A stretch of 64,000 nucleotides of DNA from JAKIVR01 sp035933635. GTDB taxonomy: Archaea > Thermoplasmatota > Thermoplasmata > Lutacidiplasmatales > UBA184. The stretch covers positions 12,735-76,734 of the forward strand of contig DASYYY010000036.1 of assembly GCA_035933635.1 (NCBI GenBank), in the 5' to 3' direction. Shown in pieces: positions 61,827-64,000 of this stretch; position 1 is the stretch's first letter, and each line of letters starts with the position of its first letter. The position numbers were made by a program, and so were the translations under genes. The notes beneath the pieces were generated by a model that made no database searches, had not been told where the DNA came from, and worked only from the letters and a program-made list of their open reading frames with translations.

Positions 61827-62834
61827 CTAGATCTCGCCCATCTTCGAGGGAGTCCGCCACATCGACTCGATCGTGACCTCGCCGGTGGCGGCGCGTACTC
61901 GGGCCAGGACCCCTGCCGCCCGGCCGAAGAAGTTCATTTCCAGGGAATACCAGTACACCTCGAATCCACCGTCGACCGGCCGGGCCCGTGCGAACCGATT
62001 CGTCTCTTCGAGCATCCAGCTACCCTTCAGCGCCGGTAGATAGGAGCGTGCGATGGCGTCCTCGATCGTCTGGACCGGGTTCTCCGGGGCGGGTTCCGAG
62101 TTCGCCAGGACGACCTTCGTCGCCGAGCTCCTCCCCCCGAGCAGGTCGTGCTCGGCGAACCGGAATCGGACCACGCCCGTGCCGGGGCTGTCCTCGGCGT
62201 AGAGCAAGAAACGGAACGGGTAGGCCTGCGGGATGACGGACGTGAAACCTCCGTCCTTCCGGGCCCGTTCCACCCACCAGCGAGTACCGAGTCGTATCGC
62301 GAAGTACGCCAGCACGGCGGCCAGAAGGACCCATGCGGTGGCCGTCCAGATCCAGAGCGGCGTTCGGCCGCGCTCGTACAGCATCGTACCGTACGCGACC
62401 ACGGTGAAGACCATCCCACCCAAGTTGGCGATCCGGTCGGCGTCGAAGCTGTACTCCCGCGGGCTGAACGGCGCGAAGATGGGAACGGACCAGTGGTCCA
62501 TGGCGTCGAGCAGGACGTGCGAGAGCCCGCCGATCTCAAGGGCGACGAAGTACTCCCAGTAGGGTCCTGCGGCGAACGCCGCCCCGAACGCCCACGTGAA
62601 GAGCCGGGGCACGAGCAACGTTCCCGCGCTTGCGAGGACCGTGACCCCTACGATCGAGTGGGTGATCCCACGGTGGCGCAGGAGCGGGACCCGACGCGAG
62701 AGGGGATAGAGCAGGATGTCCGCGTCGGGAAGTCCGCCGGCGAAGGCGGCGGCCACGACGAACTGGAGCCCCGAGGTCCCCCAGACTCCGAATCCGAGGA
62801 GGTACCCCAAGAGGAAGTGGGAAAATGGATCCAT
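61827..62834 (-). CDS. Membrane-bound metal-dependent hydrolase (DUF457/YdjM-like)
   Basis: The 335-residue protein shows the family core: MDPFSHFLLGYLLGFGV, then AGGLPDADILLYPLSRR, RHRGITHSIVGVTVL with the His metal ligands, and EIGGLSHVLLDAMDHW. About five membrane helices lie in the first 190 residues, and the C-terminal 140 residues form a soluble domain (QAYPFRFLLYAEDSPG) not found in the short bacterial forms. A TATA-like GATATATT (minus strand, about 62864-62871) lies 26-30 bases before ATG 62834. The substrate is unknown; phospholipid or peptide hydrolysis has been suggested for the family. Confidence 0.87.
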   Translation of the reverse strand: MDPFSHFLLGYLLGFGVWGTSGLQFVVAAAFAGGLPDADILLYPLSRRVPLLRHRGITHSIVGVTVLASAGTLLVPRLFTWAFGAAFAAGPYWEYFVALEIGGLSHVLLDAMDHWSVPIFAPFSPREYSFDADRIANLGGMVFTVVAYGTMLYERGRTPLWIWTATAWVLLAAVLAYFAIRLGTRWWVERARKDGGFTSVIPQAYPFRFLLYAEDSPGTGVVRFRFAEHDLLGGRSSATKVVLANSEPAPENPVQTIEDAIARSYLPALKGSWMLEETNRFARARPVDGGFEVYWYSLEMNFFGRAAGVLARVRAATGEVTIESMWRTPSKMGEI

Positions 62835-62954
62835 GGCGGCTCGGCCGACCGGACGGGGCGCACAATATATCGGCCCGGTGGCCGCGCCAGCTACCTACGC
62901 GAACGGGTTGACGGGGGCCCCCGGCCCCCGTGATCGGAGAGTGTGCAGGCGGAC

Positions 62955-63386
62955 CTACTTCCGTCCCGCGAGCGCCTTGATCGCCGCCGCGTCCTCGTTG
63001 TAGACCCGCTCGAGGAAGCCGTGGACGGCGTGCTCAAGCTGGGCGGCCGGGATCGAGTTCGAGGTGAAGTCCCCAACGACGGTGATCTCGGTCTTGTTGC
63101 CCTTGGGCGTGTAGACGTTGAACCACTTGGACCCCGCCATCGGGCCCTCCAGCATCTCCATCGCGATGCCCACGGGCGACAGCGCGGTCAGCCGGGTCTT
63201 GGTCGCGACCCAGTTGCCGTTCATGTTCGATTCTCACGAGAGTTCCATGGCGCTCTCGGTGAGCGGCTTCATCTGGAAGTTGCGCGCCCTGTGGGTGCTG
63301 TTGTGCTGCTCGGCGTCCTGGAGGTACTTCCAGACGATCTCGACCGGCGCTTCGAAGTGGCTTCCTTCGTCCTTGATATGGACCAT
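62955..63386 (-). pseudogene. SRPBCC-fold protein gene interrupted by an in-frame TGA
   Basis: Two segments in the same frame encode one SRPBCC (START/polyketide cyclase-like) protein: MVHIKDEGSHFEAPVEIVW to AMELS, then TGA at 63231-63233, then ESNMNGNWVATKTRL to the end (AAAIKALAGRK). The whole product would have 143 residues, the normal length for these small archaeal proteins, which usually show a Trp at the interrupted place; TGG to TGA is a single-base change. The downstream part alone could start at ATG 63224. Possible explanations are a recent nonsense mutation, an assembly error or readthrough. TGA is a normal stop elsewhere in the window. Confidence 0.75.
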
Positions 63387-63559
63387 GCGCGCGCAGGCCC
63401 GTAGTGGCGGATGAGGGTACGTTCCCGGACTGCTTTGAATCAAAATCGAATCGGTGTCACCGACCCGACATCTACCTCGATTCCGCGGTGGCCTCCGTCT
63501 CCTTTCAACGTTCGGCGGCCGGCCCATCTTTATGCACCGTCATCGACCGTCCTTCCCGG

Positions 63560-64000
63560 ATGTCCGCCCGCCGGGGGCTGGTGTGCTCCCTCCGAACTCC
63601 CCTTCCGACCCCAGTACTCTCCCTCCTGAATGACTTCCGGCTCATGGTCGATCGAGGGGTCCGCGAGGCGCTCGAAAAGAACCTCACCGCCCTCGGCTCG
63701 CTGAACAAGTTCGGGCAGTCCCTCGCCCGCGAGTATCGGGTCAACGGCGCCCACGCCCGCACCGCCATGGATACGGCGGTTTCCCTCGACAAGGGCCACC
63801 GGCGGCGAGTCCGGAAGGGTCGATCCAGCTCACTCCCCTACTGTCGCACCCCCTTCCTGATCGCCGACGCCTCCACCTTTCATCTCAACTCCGTGACCGG
63901 TCACGTCCGACTCTCGCTGCGCAACGGGGAATGGACCGGTTTCGACCTCAGTCTGTCCGACTGGCACCGCTCCGTCCTCGCCAAAGGCACGATCAAGCAG
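63560..64000 (+). CDS. tnpB: TnpB (IS605/IS607-type OrfB) N-terminal part, cut by the window edge
   Basis: The visible 147 residues start MSARRGLVCSLRTPLP and include helices LNDFRLMVDRGVREALEKN and LNKFGQSLAREYRVNGAHA, then the beta part (TPFLIADASTFHLNSVTGH, VRLSLRNGEWTGFDL) of the TnpB N-terminal wedge region. The RuvC and zinc-finger parts would lie to the right, outside the window. ATG 63560 is supported by a TATA-like CTTTATGC at about 63529-63536. TnpB proteins are RNA-guided nucleases of insertion sequences. No TnpA gene is visible to the left, so the element may be a TnpB-only type. Confidence 0.8.
   Translation, partial: MSARRGLVCSLRTPLPTPVLSLLNDFRLMVDRGVREALEKNLTALGSLNKFGQSLAREYRVNGAHARTAMDTAVSLDKGHRRRVRKGRSSSLPYCRTPFLIADASTFHLNSVTGHVRLSLRNGEWTGFDLSLSDWHRSVLAKGTIKQ

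Noticed and set aside
63231..63233. TGA as a recoded Trp or selenocysteine codon
   Set aside because: TGA ends many genes in the window (for example rfcS, where it overlaps the moaC start), so general recoding is excluded. The expected residue is Trp rather than Cys and no SECIS-like stem was noticed.
1..64000. CRISPR arrays, rRNA, SRP RNA or RNase P RNA
   Set aside because: No regularly spaced repeats were found and no conserved rRNA, SRP or RNase P motifs were noticed in the gene-free stretches. A covariance-model search would settle the RNAs.

Overview
The window looks like a chromosome segment of a GC-rich, uncultured archaeon, most probably a Thermoplasmatota (Thermoplasmata-like) lineage. 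This is inferred from archaeal single-copy genes (aRF1, RFC small subunit, Sec61 beta, the wybutosine enzyme Taw1), an archaeal type IV pilin, a thermopsin-family protease, TATA-like boxes about 25 bases before many start codons (leaderless transcripts), and many membrane-anchored PKD/kelch surface proteins. No rRNA is present, so the taxonomic call is inference.

Layout. 1-6.5 kb: a 12-blade kelch/PKD surface protein (open at the left edge), a PKD-membrane-winged-helix receptor, a type IV pilin and a divergent anchored surface protein. 6.6-14 kb: a sugar-nucleotide epimerase/dehydratase, a DUF1801 protein, a membrane protein, and a regulator-phosphoesterase operon divergent from a surface protein, with a perfect palindrome between them. 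14-25 kb: housekeeping genes (prf1, trxA, rfcS-moaC-moaB, an SppA-type peptidase, Sec61 beta, taw1), a YHS/CopA metal pair and a second secreted phosphoesterase. 25-34 kb: rhodanese, an ABC exporter, a winged-helix plus bactofilin-like pair, an acyl-CoA ligase, NUDIX, ChrB and urocanate hydratase. 34-46.5 kb: an exported thiol-redox cluster (TlpA-CcdA fusion with two surface proteins), a giant thermopsin, a Tyr/Ser-rich secreted protein and a second 12-blade kelch protein.

46.7-59.1 kb is an apparent integrated element. A 16-bp direct repeat (46736-46751 and 59095-59110) equals the 5' end of an intact tRNA-Thr(UGU) at 59096-59168, and a tyrosine recombinase lies directly inside the right repeat. 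The cargo includes a serine recombinase, an orphan DNA methyltransferase, a nucleotidyl-cyclase-like protein, a SAM methyltransferase, a beta-helix protein resembling viral tailspikes, two ribbon-helix-helix candidates and several small unknown genes. Part of it is visibly AT-richer than its surroundings. A provirus or conjugative/integrative plasmid is likely; no capsid, terminase or replication gene was recognised.

Right of the element are an AbrB/PIN toxin-antitoxin pair, a VOC protein, a 6-blade kelch protein, a DUF457 membrane hydrolase, an SRPBCC gene interrupted by an in-frame TGA, and the 5' part of a TnpB gene running off the window.
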